Shown here in pieces: positions 56,281 to 64,000 of a stretch of DNA of 64,000 bases. Within the stretch, counting starts at the first letter, position 1. Each line of letters begins with the position of its first letter. The notes under the pieces were generated by a model that had not been told where the DNA came from, ran no database searches, and saw only the letters and a program-made list of their open reading frames with translations. The stretch is from the NCBI GenBank assembly GCA_034423015.1, contig DAOUJG010000026.1, forward strand, positions 62,001-126,000, given 5' to 3'. This DNA is from JAGWBJ01 sp034423015. GTDB lineage: Bacteria > Chloroflexota > Dehalococcoidia > Lucifugimonadales > JAGWBF01. The position numbers were made by a program, and so were the translations under genes.

Positions 56281-56748
56281 ATGTTGCTGAAGCGATGGGA
56301 GCCATTCGGGGACTTCAGGCGAGGCGAAAGCGAGCTCGACCGTTTCTGGCGGAGGGCCTTCCCGCAGACCTACTTCCGGCGGCCCGTGGCCAGCTACTTC
56401 GGCCCCGTAGCCGTCGACGTATACGAGGAGGGGGACAAGCTGGTGGTCCGCGCCACCCTGCCTGGGGTGAAGCCCGAGGACGTGGACGCCTCCATCATGG
56501 ACAACACCCTCACGATCGAGGCCAAGAGCACGCTGGAGGAAGAGGTCAAGCAGGAGGAGTACCTCCACCGGGAGCACCGCTTCGGGAAGTTCCGCCGCGT
56601 GGTGAGACTGCCCAAGGGGCTGAACACCGACGAGGCCGAGGCCGCCTACGAGAACGGCGTCCTCACCGTCAGGATGCCCAGGGCGGAGCAGGCCGGGAAG
56701 AGGAGCCTGGAGATCAACGTCAACGCCCTGGAGGGCTCCAAGTCCTAG
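56281..56748 (+). CDS. Hsp20/alpha-crystallin family small heat-shock protein
   Basis: 155 residues from the ATG at 56281 after GAGGAGG. Alpha-crystallin domain at about 40-140: FGPVAVDVYEEGDKLVVRATLPGVKPEDVDASIMDNTLTIEA, REHRFGKFRRVVRLPKGLNTDEAEAAYENGVLTVRMPRAE. The C-terminal IxI-type anchor appears as LEINV. It forms ATP-independent holdase oligomers. Divergent from the hspR operon and preceded by a perfect consensus promoter overlapped by an inverted repeat, so probably HspR-controlled. Confidence 0.93.
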   Translation: MLLKRWEPFGDFRRGESELDRFWRRAFPQTYFRRPVASYFGPVAVDVYEEGDKLVVRATLPGVKPEDVDASIMDNTLTIEAKSTLEEEVKQEEYLHREHRFGKFRRVVRLPKGLNTDEAEAAYENGVLTVRMPRAEQAGKRSLEINVNALEGSKS

Positions 56749-56837
56749 TCCAGGGCCGGCCCGTCGGGCCCTCTCCCCCTTCATGATGAGAGAGGGCCCC
56801 GGGGCCCAAACCGGTCCGGACGCCATACGCGACCAAG

Positions 56838-56876
56838 AGGGGTCCCGGCAGTCGTTGCCGGGACCCCTTCGTTTTT
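56838..56876 (+). terminator. Rho-independent terminator after hsp20
   Basis: 13-bp perfect stem (AGGGGTCCCGGCA/TGCCGGGACCCCT) with a five-base loop, followed by TCGTTTTT. Confidence 0.88.
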
Positions 56877-56956
56877 CCGTTCAGTCCGTCACCCCGCCGA
56901 CGGAGTCAGTACGCCCACGGGGCCGCGTAACAGTCAACCTGCGGGCACCGACGGGC

Positions 56957-57337
56957 CTATGCTCGGGGCCGAAAGCCTCTGAGAAGCACCGCGGGAAGTC
57001 GCTTGAGGGTCTGGTTGAGGGGATCCACTTCTATGCCCACCGACTCCAGGGCTGTGACACCCAGCAGAGGCTCGGCGTCCTCCTCACCGAACACGATGGT
57101 TCCCCAGGTGAACTCCCCCATGAACGCTATCTCTCCTCCGGTCACATCCAGCTTGACCTCGCTGCCGTCGGCCAGGGCGTACGTTCGCTGTGCCCTGGGC
57201 ATCAGGCCGATGGACTCCAGGTGCTGCCGGGGCACCAGACAGTCGGTTGCTCCCGTGTCCACCAGGAAGAGCCCCTCCCAGACCCGCTCGGGTTCGGCGG
57301 GGTTTCGTATGGCCACGGTCACGCGCGTCGCTCCCAT
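56957..57337 (-). CDS. Retropepsin-like aspartyl protease family protein
   Basis: 126 residues, one retroviral-type (clan AA) aspartic protease lobe. The catalytic motif is LFLVDTGATDCLVP (Asp-Thr-Gly-Ala, about residue 27). The flap and second strands fit the fold (RTYALADGSEVKLDVTGGEIAFMG, ...EPLLGVTALESVGIEVDP). It would act as a dimer. A TGGTATAAT lies 35-43 bases ahead of its ATG on the minus strand. Similar short proteins are widespread in Chloroflexi and cyanobacteria; targets are unknown. Confidence 0.82.
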   Translation of the reverse strand: MGATRVTVAIRNPAEPERVWEGLFLVDTGATDCLVPRQHLESIGLMPRAQRTYALADGSEVKLDVTGGEIAFMGEFTWGTIVFGEEDAEPLLGVTALESVGIEVDPLNQTLKRLPAVLLRGFRPRA

Positions 57338-57371
57338 TTCACGACCTCTTCCGCCAGACTTTCTATCCCTG

Positions 57372-57380
57372 ATTATACCA
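57372..57380 (-). promoter_or_regulatory. Extended -10 of aspartyl protease gene
   Basis: Minus strand TGGTATAAT, 35 bases before the start codon. Confidence 0.5.
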
Positions 57381-57424
57381 GAACTGATGCTCTTCCCGGT
57401 CCGCTTGCCGCGCCCGCGGCTTTA

Positions 57425-57453
57425 TTGACATCCCATAGGGGCTCTGCTACCAT
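57425..57453 (+). promoter_or_regulatory. Promoter of thrC
   Basis: TTGACA (57425-57430), a 17-base spacer and TACCAT (57448-57453) with TGC directly upstream (extended -10). Confidence 0.65.
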
Positions 57454-57503
57454 CGGCAATACTGTTTCAGCCTAAAGAGGACGAGCAACCGGGTTTTCAC
57501 ACC

Positions 57504-58745
57504 GTGTCATTCGTAAAGTGCCTCCGTTGCCGTGAATGCGGCAGAGAGTACCCCGCCGAGCCCCTCAACGTCTGCGATTTCTGCTTTGGCCCCCTGGAGC
57601 TGGACTACGACTACGACGGGATAGGCAACACCGTCAGCCGAGAACGGATCGCGGGCGGCCCCCTTACCATCTGGCGCTACGAGGACCTCCTGCCCGTGGA
57701 CGCCGGCGACGCGGTGGACATCGGCGCCGGCTTCACCCCCCTGGTCCGGTCGAAGAACCTGGGCAAGCTCCTGGGTCTGGACAACCTGTACCTGAAGAAC
57801 GACAGCGTCAACCCCTCCTACTCCTTCAAGGACAGGGTCGTCTCCGTCGCGGCCACCAAGGCCCGCGAGTTCGGGTTCGAGACCCTGGCCTGCGCCTCCA
57901 CCGGCAACCTCGCCTGCGCCGTGGCGGCCCACGCGGCCCGGGCCGGCATGAAGGCCGTGGTGTTCATGCCCTCGGACCTGGAACGGGGCAAGGTCGTTGG
58001 CGCCGCCATCTACGCGCCCGTCGTCATAGCCGTGGACGGCAGCTACGACGACGTCAACCGCCTGTGCAGCGAGGTGGCCGACAACTACCCCTGGGCCTTC
58101 GTCAACATCAACATGCGCCCCTACTACGCCGAGGGCAGCAAGACCCTGGGGTTCGAGGTGGCCGAGCAGCTTGGATGGAGGTTCCCCGAGCACTGCGTGG
58201 TCCCCGGGGCCTCGGGCGCCCTCTACACCAAGATATGGAGGGGTTTTCACGAGTTTGCCTCCGTGGGCCTGGTGGACGGCCCGGTGGACACCAGGATGCA
58301 CCTGACCCAGGCGATGGGCTGCTCCCCCATCGTGCAGGCTTTCAACAACGAGGAGGACGTGGTCCGGCCCGTGAGGCCCAACACGGTGGCCAAGTCCCTG
58401 GCCATAGGCAACCCCGCTGACGGCATCTACGCGCTGAAGACCCTGCACGAGTCCGGGGGCACCGGCTACGCCGTCCCAGAGGAGGAGGTCGCCGAGGGGA
58501 TGAAGCTTCTGGCCGAGACCGAGGGGATATTCACGGAGACGGCCGGGGGCGTCGTGGTATCGGGTCTCCGGTACCTGGCCGAGACCGGCGCCATCAAGCG
58601 CGACGAACTGACCGTGGCGTACATCACGGGCAACGGCCTCAAGACCCAGGAGGCGGTGGAGGACGTGGTCCATCCCCTGCCCGTAACCCCTACCATGAGC
58701 TCCTTCGAGGAGGCCATCAAGGCCGTCGGCTCCAACGGCAAGTAA
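57504..58745 (+). CDS. thrC: Threonine synthase
   Basis: PLP enzyme converting O-phosphohomoserine to threonine. 413 residues. An N-terminal zinc-ribbon-like segment has cysteines in CLRCRECGREYP and NVCDFCFGPLELDYDYD. The PLP lysine is in NPSYSFKDRVVSVA; LACASTGNLACAVAAHAARAG is the phosphate/substrate loop; VPGASGALYTKIWRGF follows. GTG start with only a weak ribosome site. A MoaD/ThiS-like sulfur carrier gene follows by 16 bases; that linkage hints that some members of this branch also work in sulfur-amino-acid metabolism. Confidence 0.9.
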   Translation: MSFVKCLRCRECGREYPAEPLNVCDFCFGPLELDYDYDGIGNTVSRERIAGGPLTIWRYEDLLPVDAGDAVDIGAGFTPLVRSKNLGKLLGLDNLYLKNDSVNPSYSFKDRVVSVAATKAREFGFETLACASTGNLACAVAAHAARAGMKAVVFMPSDLERGKVVGAAIYAPVVIAVDGSYDDVNRLCSEVADNYPWAFVNINMRPYYAEGSKTLGFEVAEQLGWRFPEHCVVPGASGALYTKIWRGFHEFASVGLVDGPVDTRMHLTQAMGCSPIVQAFNNEEDVVRPVRPNTVAKSLAIGNPADGIYALKTLHESGGTGYAVPEEEVAEGMKLLAETEGIFTETAGGVVVSGLRYLAETGAIKRDELTVAYITGNGLKTQEAVEDVVHPLPVTPTMSSFEEAIKAVGSNGK

Positions 58746-58761
58746 GGGAGAGAAGGTACAG

Positions 58762-59043
58762 ATGAGCGGCATCTTGGTTCGAATTCCCACACCTCTGCGC
58801 CGTATGGCCAACGGGCAGGACAAGGTCGAGATAGAGGCGTCCAACCTGGGTGAGATCATAGACAGGCTGGAGTCGGACTACCCGGGGTTCAAGGAGCGCC
58901 TGCTGGACGAGTCGGGGGAGCTGCGCTACTTCGTGAACATCTACATCAACGGCGAAGACGTCCGGTTCCTCCAGGGGACCGACACGTCCACCAAATCCGG
59001 AGACGAGGTTAGCATCGTTCCGGCCGTCGCCGGCGGCTGCTAG
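58762..59043 (+). CDS. MoaD/ThiS family sulfur-carrier protein with C-terminal GGC
   Basis: 93 residues with a ubiquitin-like fold (ILVRIPTPLRRMANGQDKVEIEASNLGEIIDRLESDYPGFKERLLDE, YFVNIYINGEDVRFLQGTDTSTKSGDEVSIVPAVAGGC). The penultimate Gly-Gly is the site of adenylation and thiocarboxylation in this family. Here one extra residue, Cys, follows it, so C-terminal trimming would be needed before activation unless the Cys is used directly. The closest functional idea is a CysO-like carrier. Converges on tgt with a four-base overlap. Confidence 0.88.
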   Translation: MSGILVRIPTPLRRMANGQDKVEIEASNLGEIIDRLESDYPGFKERLLDESGELRYFVNIYINGEDVRFLQGTDTSTKSGDEVSIVPAVAGGC

Positions 59044-60257
59044 CGGCCATCCCGCCCCTGGGCGGGCCCGCTGGACCCCAGCATTCCCCTGGCCCGCATC
59101 CACGCCTCCTTGTTGCTCTGCCTGGCCCGTTCGTCCGTCGGCGTGAACTCAGCCAGGAAGTCCCGGCGAAAGGCCGCGAGCTCCCCCTCGGCGATCGCCC
59201 GCCTCATGTCCTCCATCAACCGGAGGACGAAGCGAAGGTTGTGCATAGACGCCAGTCTCAGCCCCAGGAGCTCCTTCGTCTTGAACAGGTGGTGCAGGTA
59301 GGCCGCCGAAAACCGGCGGCAGGCGTAGCAGTCGCAGTCGTCCTGGACGGGACCGGCCATGTCCCGAAACCGCCCGCTGGTAATGTCCACCCGGCCCTGT
59401 GGCGTGTATAGGGCCCCGTTGCGAGCCACCCTGGTCGGCATGGCGCAGTCGAACATATCGACGCCCCGGTAGACGCACTCCACCAGGTCCTCGGGCGCGC
59501 CAACCCCCATCAGGTACCTGGGCCTGTCCGCCGGCAGGAGCGGCGTCACCAGCTCCGCTACGGCGTACATCTCCGCCTTGGACTCCCCCACGGCCAGCCC
59601 TCCGATGGCGTACCCGTCGAAGCCCAGCGACGTGACGTACTCCGCGGACTCTCTCCGCATGTCCTCGAACACGCCCCCCTGGACTATGCCGAAGAGGGCC
59701 CCACTCTCCCCCTGCGGATAGCAGCGCCTGGCGTTTCGGCAACGGAGGGCCCAGCGGTGGGTGCGCTCCATGGCAAGCCCCACCGCTTCCCGCCCCTCCC
59801 CCACGGCTATACATTGGTCCAGGCACATGATGATGTCGGCCCCCAGGCCCAGCTGGTCGCGCATGGACGACTCCGGGGTCAACAGATGCTCGCTGCCGTC
59901 TATGTGAGAGCGGAACAGGAGACCGTCCTCGGTCAGCCGCCCCAGTCTGCCCAGGCTGAAGGCCTGAAAGCCTCCGCTGTCGGTAAGCATCGGGCCATCC
60001 CACCCGGAGAAGGCGTGGAGGCCGCCCAGCTGGCGGACCAGCCCAACCCCGGGACGGAGGCCCAGGTGGTAGGCGTTGGCCAGGACTATGCGGGCGCCTA
60101 TCTCCTCGACCTCGTCGGGTCCCAGCGCCTTGACGCTGCCTTGGGTGGCCACCGGCATGAATGCCGGCGTGGGCGCCCGTCCATGAGACGTGACCAGCAC
60201 GCCCGCCCGGGCCGACCCGCAGGTGTGCTCTACGTGGAACTTCAAGGACCGGTCCAT
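59040..60257 (-). CDS. tgt: tRNA-guanine transglycosylase
   Basis: Exchanges guanine-34 for preQ1 in queuosine tRNAs. 405 residues. TIM-barrel motifs: GRAPTPAFMPVATQGSVKALGP, MLTDSGGFQAFSLG with the catalytic Asp, DIIMCLDQC, and GYAIGGLAVGES. Zinc-binding C-terminus: CDCYACRRFSAAYLHHLFKTKELLG. The start at 60257 lacks a clear ribosome site. queA is not in the window. Confidence 0.95.
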   Translation of the reverse strand: MDRSLKFHVEHTCGSARAGVLVTSHGRAPTPAFMPVATQGSVKALGPDEVEEIGARIVLANAYHLGLRPGVGLVRQLGGLHAFSGWDGPMLTDSGGFQAFSLGRLGRLTEDGLLFRSHIDGSEHLLTPESSMRDQLGLGADIIMCLDQCIAVGEGREAVGLAMERTHRWALRCRNARRCYPQGESGALFGIVQGGVFEDMRRESAEYVTSLGFDGYAIGGLAVGESKAEMYAVAELVTPLLPADRPRYLMGVGAPEDLVECVYRGVDMFDCAMPTRVARNGALYTPQGRVDITSGRFRDMAGPVQDDCDCYACRRFSAAYLHHLFKTKELLGLRLASMHNLRFVLRLMEDMRRAIAEGELAAFRRDFLAEFTPTDERARQSNKEAWMRARGMLGSSGPAQGRDGR

Positions 60258-60303
60258 GTGTTCGATGGGCCGCCGGTGCCCAGCCGGGAGGGAATCCCGC
60301 GGT

Positions 60304-60669
60304 TCAACCGAGGACCCAGGTGTACGCGATACCGATGCCCAGTATGAGCGCCGCGCAGGCGGTCACGACCAGGACCGCGACGGCGGGTGTGGACACCCTA
60401 CGGAGATGGGCAGGCCTACCCTCCCGCTCGGCGATCTCCGCCGGAGGGATGTTCAACACCTCCCGGGCCCTCATCTCCTCCTCCGCAAGGACGTATAGGG
60501 CGTGAGGCACGTTGGTTGGCAGCCCCAACGCCCCGGAGCCCGCTACCAGGGACCGGACGACGCAGCCGATGAGCTGCTGGTTCAGGCGCTGCTCCGCAAG
60601 CCGGGCCAGCGACTCGTTCTGGTACACCGCCAGCCTGACCTGTCTGCTCTTGCCGGGGACACCGCCCAT
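60304..60669 (-). CDS. DUF2007-like protein with C-terminal membrane anchor
   Basis: 121 residues. The N-terminal 75 residues have the pattern of the putative signal-transducing DUF2007 domain (QVRLAVYQNESLARLAEQRLNQQLIGCVVRSLV, HALYVLAEEEMRAREVL). After a short linker, one membrane helix (AVAVLVVTACAALILGIGIAYTWVL) ends the protein. GGAGG lies nine bases before the ATG. It is divergent from the PH-like membrane protein gene. Function unknown. Confidence 0.7.
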   Translation of the reverse strand: MGGVPGKSRQVRLAVYQNESLARLAEQRLNQQLIGCVVRSLVAGSGALGLPTNVPHALYVLAEEEMRAREVLNIPPAEIAEREGRPAHLRRVSTPAVAVLVVTACAALILGIGIAYTWVLG

Positions 60670-60749
60670 CGGCCTGCCGTCCTCCCGCGCCCGCGCGACA
60701 ACCCGCCCGGAAACCGCCGCGCGCCTATTACATCAGCCCTGTAAGGATA

Positions 60750-60758
60750 TGATAGAAT
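60750..60758 (+). promoter_or_regulatory. Extended -10, probable leaderless promoter
   Basis: TGATAGAAT ends six bases before the ATG at 60765, so transcription should begin at or within a base or two of the start codon. No ribosome site is present. Confidence 0.6.
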
Positions 60759-60764
60759 ATCCCC

Positions 60765-61268
60765 ATGCAGCAACAGGAGCAGTATCAGCCGATACACGCC
60801 GACCGGCACGGGTCGTCCTTCAACCTGACCCTGGTGATAGCTCTGGTGGTGCTGGCCATGGGCATAGTGATCGCCCAGGACCCGCTCATGGTGGCCGTCG
60901 GACTCGCCGTCGCGGCCTTCAGCTGGCTGACCACGCCGGGCCAGTACATGCTATACCCGGACAGGCTCATAATCGCCTACGGAAAGCCCAGGATACGCCA
61001 CGTGCTCTTCCAGGACATCGCGGAAGTACAGATGCTCAAGTTCGCCTTCGGCTCCAGGTTGCTGGTGCGCCTCCACAAGGGCAGCCGCATCCTGATACAG
61101 CCCAGGGACGCCGAGGAGTTCGAGAGCAGGTTCCAGGGAGCCCTGGAGAGCTATATACAGCAGTACGGCGGCCCCCAGGAGCAGCAGGAACAGCAGCAGC
61201 AACCCCCCCAGGGAGAGCCCCCCTACCAGCAGCCCGACGACCAGGACAACTGGGCTTCACGGGAGTAG
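60765..61268 (+). CDS. Membrane protein with PH-like domain and Gln-rich tail
   Basis: 167 residues. Two hydrophobic helices at about 20-58 (LTLVIALVVLAMGIVIA, LMVAVGLAVAAFSWL) are followed by a small bacterial-PH-like domain (YMLYPDRLIIAYGKPRIRHVLFQDIAEVQMLKFAFGSRLLVRLHKGSRILIQPRDAEEFESRFQ). The tail has a Gln/Pro-rich low-complexity stretch. A -10 element sits directly before the ATG and there is no Shine-Dalgarno sequence, so the mRNA is probably leaderless. Function unknown. Confidence 0.72.
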   Translation: MQQQEQYQPIHADRHGSSFNLTLVIALVVLAMGIVIAQDPLMVAVGLAVAAFSWLTTPGQYMLYPDRLIIAYGKPRIRHVLFQDIAEVQMLKFAFGSRLLVRLHKGSRILIQPRDAEEFESRFQGALESYIQQYGGPQEQQEQQQQPPQGEPPYQQPDDQDNWASRE

Positions 61269-61324
61269 GCCCCCCGCCCACTCGGCCGCCTTGGCCGTTA
61301 CGGTAGACGCTCCCTCGCCGCTTC

Positions 61325-62035
61325 CTACCGGCGGTGTCTGCGGCGCCGGATTGCGGGATACTCTCCGGCGTCCAGTACCCAGGCTATCCGGTGGACCAGG
61401 GCCGCCACCTCCTCCTCGTCCAGAAGATCCATCAGCTCCGCCACGTCGCCGTCGGGCCTGACCAGGCGTCTCAGGAACCCCGACAGCGCCTCCAGCAGGT
61501 GGGCCGGTATGGCCTCGCCCCCGAAGTCCCAGATCACCGTCCGGACCTTCATCGCCGAGTTGAACGTCAGCCCGTGGTCTATGCCCCACACCTTGCCCGC
61601 CGTGTCCCGGAGGAAGTGCACCGCCTTGCGGTCGGCATTGTTGCTGACCAGGTCGAAGCACGCCATGGTGCGCAGGGCATCGGAGTCGGTCTCCCGCAAG
61701 TCGTAGTAGGTAACCCGGGGGTCGTGGTCCACGTAGTACTGCAGGGACCCGATGCCGTGGGGCCCCTCCCGGATCACGGTCAGGGGTATGAAGTCCCACC
61801 CCAGGGCCCGGCTGAACAGGTAGGCGGCGTACTCTCGTTTGTAGAGGGTATGGTCCGGGAAGTCCCAGAGGGGGATCTCGCCGTCCCGGGGCTTGTAGAT
61901 GGCCAGGCACTCTGCGTTGGAGTCGCTCACCCTGGCCACGAACGTGTAGTTGGACCCCCAGGGATGGAGCTGCAGGGAGGTGATCTCCCCTCGGCTCATC
62001 AGACGCGTGACGTCTTCCGGCGAGTCCAGAGGCAT
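61325..62035 (-). CDS. SCO1664 family protein
   Basis: 236 residues of the SCO1664 family, distantly similar to phosphatidylinositol 3/4-kinase catalytic cores. Segments: SNYTFVARVSD, LAIYKPRDGEIPLWDFPDHTLYKREYAAYLFSRALGWDFIP, MACFDLVSNNADRKAVHFL and VWGIDHGLTFN (kinase-like catalytic Asp/Asn and the DHG metal motif). It lies next to a DUF3090 gene, an association seen across Actinobacteria and Chloroflexi. The phosphate acceptor is unknown. Confidence 0.85.
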   Translation of the reverse strand: MPLDSPEDVTRLMSRGEITSLQLHPWGSNYTFVARVSDSNAECLAIYKPRDGEIPLWDFPDHTLYKREYAAYLFSRALGWDFIPLTVIREGPHGIGSLQYYVDHDPRVTYYDLRETDSDALRTMACFDLVSNNADRKAVHFLRDTAGKVWGIDHGLTFNSAMKVRTVIWDFGGEAIPAHLLEALSGFLRRLVRPDGDVAELMDLLDEEEVAALVHRIAWVLDAGEYPAIRRRRHRR

Positions 62036-62070
62036 TGCTGGTCTAGCTGCCGGGGATGATCATGCCGGCA

Positions 62071-62604
62071 TCAGAAGTCCACGGGGCCGTGCCCGTTGGC
62101 CCGGGGGCACATGTGGCCGTCGGCGTCGATGGGCTTGCCACACAGGAAGCACCGGGGCCTGCCGGCCGCGCAGACCTTCAGGGCCTCGGCCGCCAGCTCC
62201 CGCCCCTGGCTGGCGGTGAGCCAGAAGCTCAGGGTAGCCACGTCCTCGTCCTGGCCCTCGTCCTCGGCCCCGGCGTCGTGGGCCAGCAGCAGAAAGCACT
62301 TGTTCGCGCCGTCGTGGCCCAGGGCCAGCCTGCCGACCTTGAACTCCACATTGGTGGGGCCGCCGCTCCACTGGGGCTCGGGCGCCGTGCCGCCCGGTTC
62401 ATCGTCGGTATCCGGCAACGAGCTGCCTATCTCCTGGATGTAGATGGCAAGCTGGTAGAGCTGCTCTTTCTCCAGCCATAGGGACGCCGATGCCTCCCCC
62501 GATTCCAGGATGAGCCGGAAGGTCCTCTTGCCCGGTTCGCCGATGGCCTCCGGCGTAACCCGGGAGGGGCTCCCGAACCTGTATTTCGCCTTGCTTGCGT
62601 CCAT
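62071..62604 (-). CDS. DUF3090 family protein
   Basis: 177 residues. Family landmarks: PSRVTPEAIGEPGKRTFRLILESGEASASLWLEKEQLYQLA, VGRLALGHDG, and the C-terminal CFLCGKPIDADGHMCPRANGH, which could bind zinc. It precedes the SCO1664-type gene on the same strand with a 35-base gap, so the two probably form an operon and a functional pair. The biochemical role is not established. Confidence 0.85.
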   Translation of the reverse strand: MDASKAKYRFGSPSRVTPEAIGEPGKRTFRLILESGEASASLWLEKEQLYQLAIYIQEIGSSLPDTDDEPGGTAPEPQWSGGPTNVEFKVGRLALGHDGANKCFLLLAHDAGAEDEGQDEDVATLSFWLTASQGRELAAEALKVCAAGRPRCFLCGKPIDADGHMCPRANGHGPVDF

Positions 62605-62666
62605 ATCCCGCTATCCGGCCACTCTCCGGCGTCCTCCGTCTACCCTGCGAAGCCCCAGGTCCCGCC

Positions 62667-64000
62667 CTATCCGAAGGCGCGGCGGTGGGAGGCGGCGGTC
62701 TCGGAGCACGTGATGAACTCCAGGAGGGCCGCCCGCCCCTCCTCTGTGGCCTCCTTGGCACGCCTTATCGCCGGGCCTATCTCCGACGGTTGCTCCACCC
62801 TCTCCGAGTAGCCTCCCATCGCCCTGGCCATGTCGGCGTAGTTCCCGCCTATGTCTCGCGTGTTGTACAGGTCGTGGGACACCCGCATCTGGTTCGTCTC
62901 CGCGGCCATGGTCGAGTTGTTGGAGACCATGGTCAGGATGGGCACCCCGGCCCGGGTCGCGGTCTCGAAGTCCAGCCCCACCATGCCGAAGGCGGCGTCC
63001 CCCATCCAGTTGATGCACAGCTTGTCCGGGTCGGCAAGCTTGGCTCCCATCGCCAGGCCCAGCCCCGTGCCCAGGCCGTGGGACTTGCCCCAGCCCAGGT
63101 ACGTCCGCGGTCCGGCGGCCCGGTAGAAGGGGATCATCTGGTCCCTGGGACTTCCCGAGTCGTGGGTGACGATGGCCTCCGATGGGTCCACCGTCTTCAT
63201 AAGGTCCCATATGACCCGGTACGGGCTCATGGGCGTCTCGTCGGAGGTCAGCTTGGGCATCCACTCGGCCAGCCAGGCGTCTCGGGCCGCCTTGACCTGG
63301 GCGGCCCGTTCGCCGTCGGCGGGGCGGCCCTTGCCGAGCCTGTCCTTCACCGCCTCGATGAACTGGAGCAGCACCAGCCTGGCGTCGCCGATGATGGGAT
63401 GATCGATGGTATAGTCCTTGTTGATGTCCCGGGGGTCGTTGGTAGCCTGGACCATCACCTTCCCAGGGGGGATGGTAATGGTCATGCCGTGCCTGGTGAA
63501 GCTGGTGCCCACCCCGAACACCAGGTCGGCGTCCTTCAGGAAGGTCACCACCGGGCCCGCCGAGGTGGCTCCCCCGGTGCCCAGCGCAAGGGGATGGTCC
63601 TCGGGGAAGGCGCTCTTGCCCACCAGGGTGGTCATCACCGGCGCCTGGACCAGCTCCGCAAGCTGCTTGAGCTCCTCGCAGGCGCCCGCGTACATGACGC
63701 CCTGGCCTGCGTATATCACCGGGGACTTCGCCGCCAGCAACGCCCGCGCCGCGTCGTCCACGTCCCTGGGGCTGGCCACCGGGCATGTGGCGCGCACCGG
63801 CTGGTACTTGGCCACAGCCTCGTCCGCCTCCTCGAGGGCGATGTCCGACGGTATCTCCACCATCACCGGCCCCGGCCGTCCCATCTTCAGATTGCTGAAG
63901 GCCCGCCGCATGATCTCGGAGACCCTCTCCGACGTGTTGATCCGCTCCACCGTCTTGGTAACGGGCTCGTAGACCCGCACCGAGTCGAAGTGGGGAGGCA
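62667..64000 (-). CDS. Thiamine-diphosphate enzyme, acetolactate-synthase-like (5' end outside window)
   Basis: The last 444 residues of a TPP enzyme whose start lies beyond 64000; the GTG at 63980 is internal, since the conserved segment DSVRVYEPVTKTVERINTSERVSEIMRRAF continues upstream. Middle domain: GRPGPVMVEIPSDI, SPVIYAGQGVMYAG. TPP-binding domain: CINWMGDAAFGMVGLDFETATRAGVPILTMVSNN (GDx...N motif). The FAD-site residues needed to tell acetolactate synthase from oxalyl-CoA decarboxylase, benzoylformate decarboxylase or similar enzymes cannot be judged from this part. The C-terminus ends AASHRRAFG. Confidence 0.88.
   Translation of the reverse strand, partial: PPHFDSVRVYEPVTKTVERINTSERVSEIMRRAFSNLKMGRPGPVMVEIPSDIALEEADEAVAKYQPVRATCPVASPRDVDDAARALLAAKSPVIYAGQGVMYAGACEELKQLAELVQAPVMTTLVGKSAFPEDHPLALGTGGATSAGPVVTFLKDADLVFGVGTSFTRHGMTITIPPGKVMVQATNDPRDINKDYTIDHPIIGDARLVLLQFIEAVKDRLGKGRPADGERAAQVKAARDAWLAEWMPKLTSDETPMSPYRVIWDLMKTVDPSEAIVTHDSGSPRDQMIPFYRAAGPRTYLGWGKSHGLGTGLGLAMGAKLADPDKLCINWMGDAAFGMVGLDFETATRAGVPILTMVSNNSTMAAETNQMRVSHDLYNTRDIGGNYADMARAMGGYSERVEQPSEIGPAIRRAKEATEEGRAALLEFITCSETAASHRRAFG

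Overview
This is a roughly two-thirds G+C bacterial chromosome segment with dense, mostly short-spaced genes. The gene content fits a free-living Chloroflexota of the Dehalococcoidia/SAR202 kind: CaiB/BaiF CoA-transferase, amidohydrolases, tandem CitE-like lyases, a UGSC selenoprotein, GPP34, the SCO1664/DUF3090 pair and an HspR heat-shock operon. This taxonomic assignment is inference from gene content and style; no 16S gene is present. Recurrent promoters of the form TTG(A/C/T)C(A/C)-17/18-TA(T/G)AAT, often with a TGn extended -10, sit in front of many transcription units.

Layout. 1-7.2 kb holds housekeeping genes: a small lipoprotein, rpsO-pnp, and a dapB-asd-dapA lysine/diaminopimelate operon. 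7.2-10.7 kb is a decaying accessory island between dapA and purA. It carries an AT-richer ORF with nuclease-like features, a DNA methyltransferase-HNH gene broken by an in-frame TAG, a PH-like protein, and the frameshifted N-terminus of a phage-type integrase. 10.7-22.2 kb carries purA (minus strand), then prs-secA-polX and an ADP-ribosylglycohydrolase, then valS (minus strand). 22.2-29.6 kb is catabolic: two cupins, a dihydropyrimidinase-like hydrolase, a CoA-transferase and a second amidohydrolase. Two small toxin-antitoxin loci (a higBA with a truncated toxin, and an intact hicAB) sit among them, followed by an inositol-phosphatase family gene.

29.7-34.6 kb is the most interesting stretch. 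A small protein gene and three translationally coupled CitE/HpcH-family paralogs are followed by a separately promoted pair. The first gene of that pair contains an in-frame TGA exactly at the first position of a U-G-S-C motif, with a perfect 8-bp hairpin immediately downstream that meets the usual bacterial SECIS geometry. I read it as a selenoprotein of the UGSC family. The second gene overlaps its stop codon and encodes a conserved protein of unknown function.

34.7-47.1 kb carries a HAMP histidine kinase, a GPP34-like protein, tRNA-Pro(TGG), RidA, an acetamidase/formamidase, three lipoproteins (thioredoxin-like, unknown, beta-propeller), a geranylgeranyl-reductase-like flavoprotein, a GlcG/HbpS protein and a large O-antigen-ligase/TPR membrane protein. 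47.2-52.3 kb runs PIN-TRAM protein, ispD, ispF, cysS and a GlcD-like flavoprotein. 52.3-56.8 kb is a heat-shock module: clpC-type unfoldase, hspR and a DnaJ-like gene on the minus strand, divergent from hsp20. The intergenic region has a perfect 9-bp inverted repeat overlapping a TTGACA-17-TATAAT promoter. 57-64 kb carries an aspartyl-protease-like protein, thrC with a MoaD/ThiS-like sulfur carrier ending in GGC, tgt, two small membrane proteins, the SCO1664/DUF3090 pair, and the 3' part of a thiamine-diphosphate enzyme that runs off the window.
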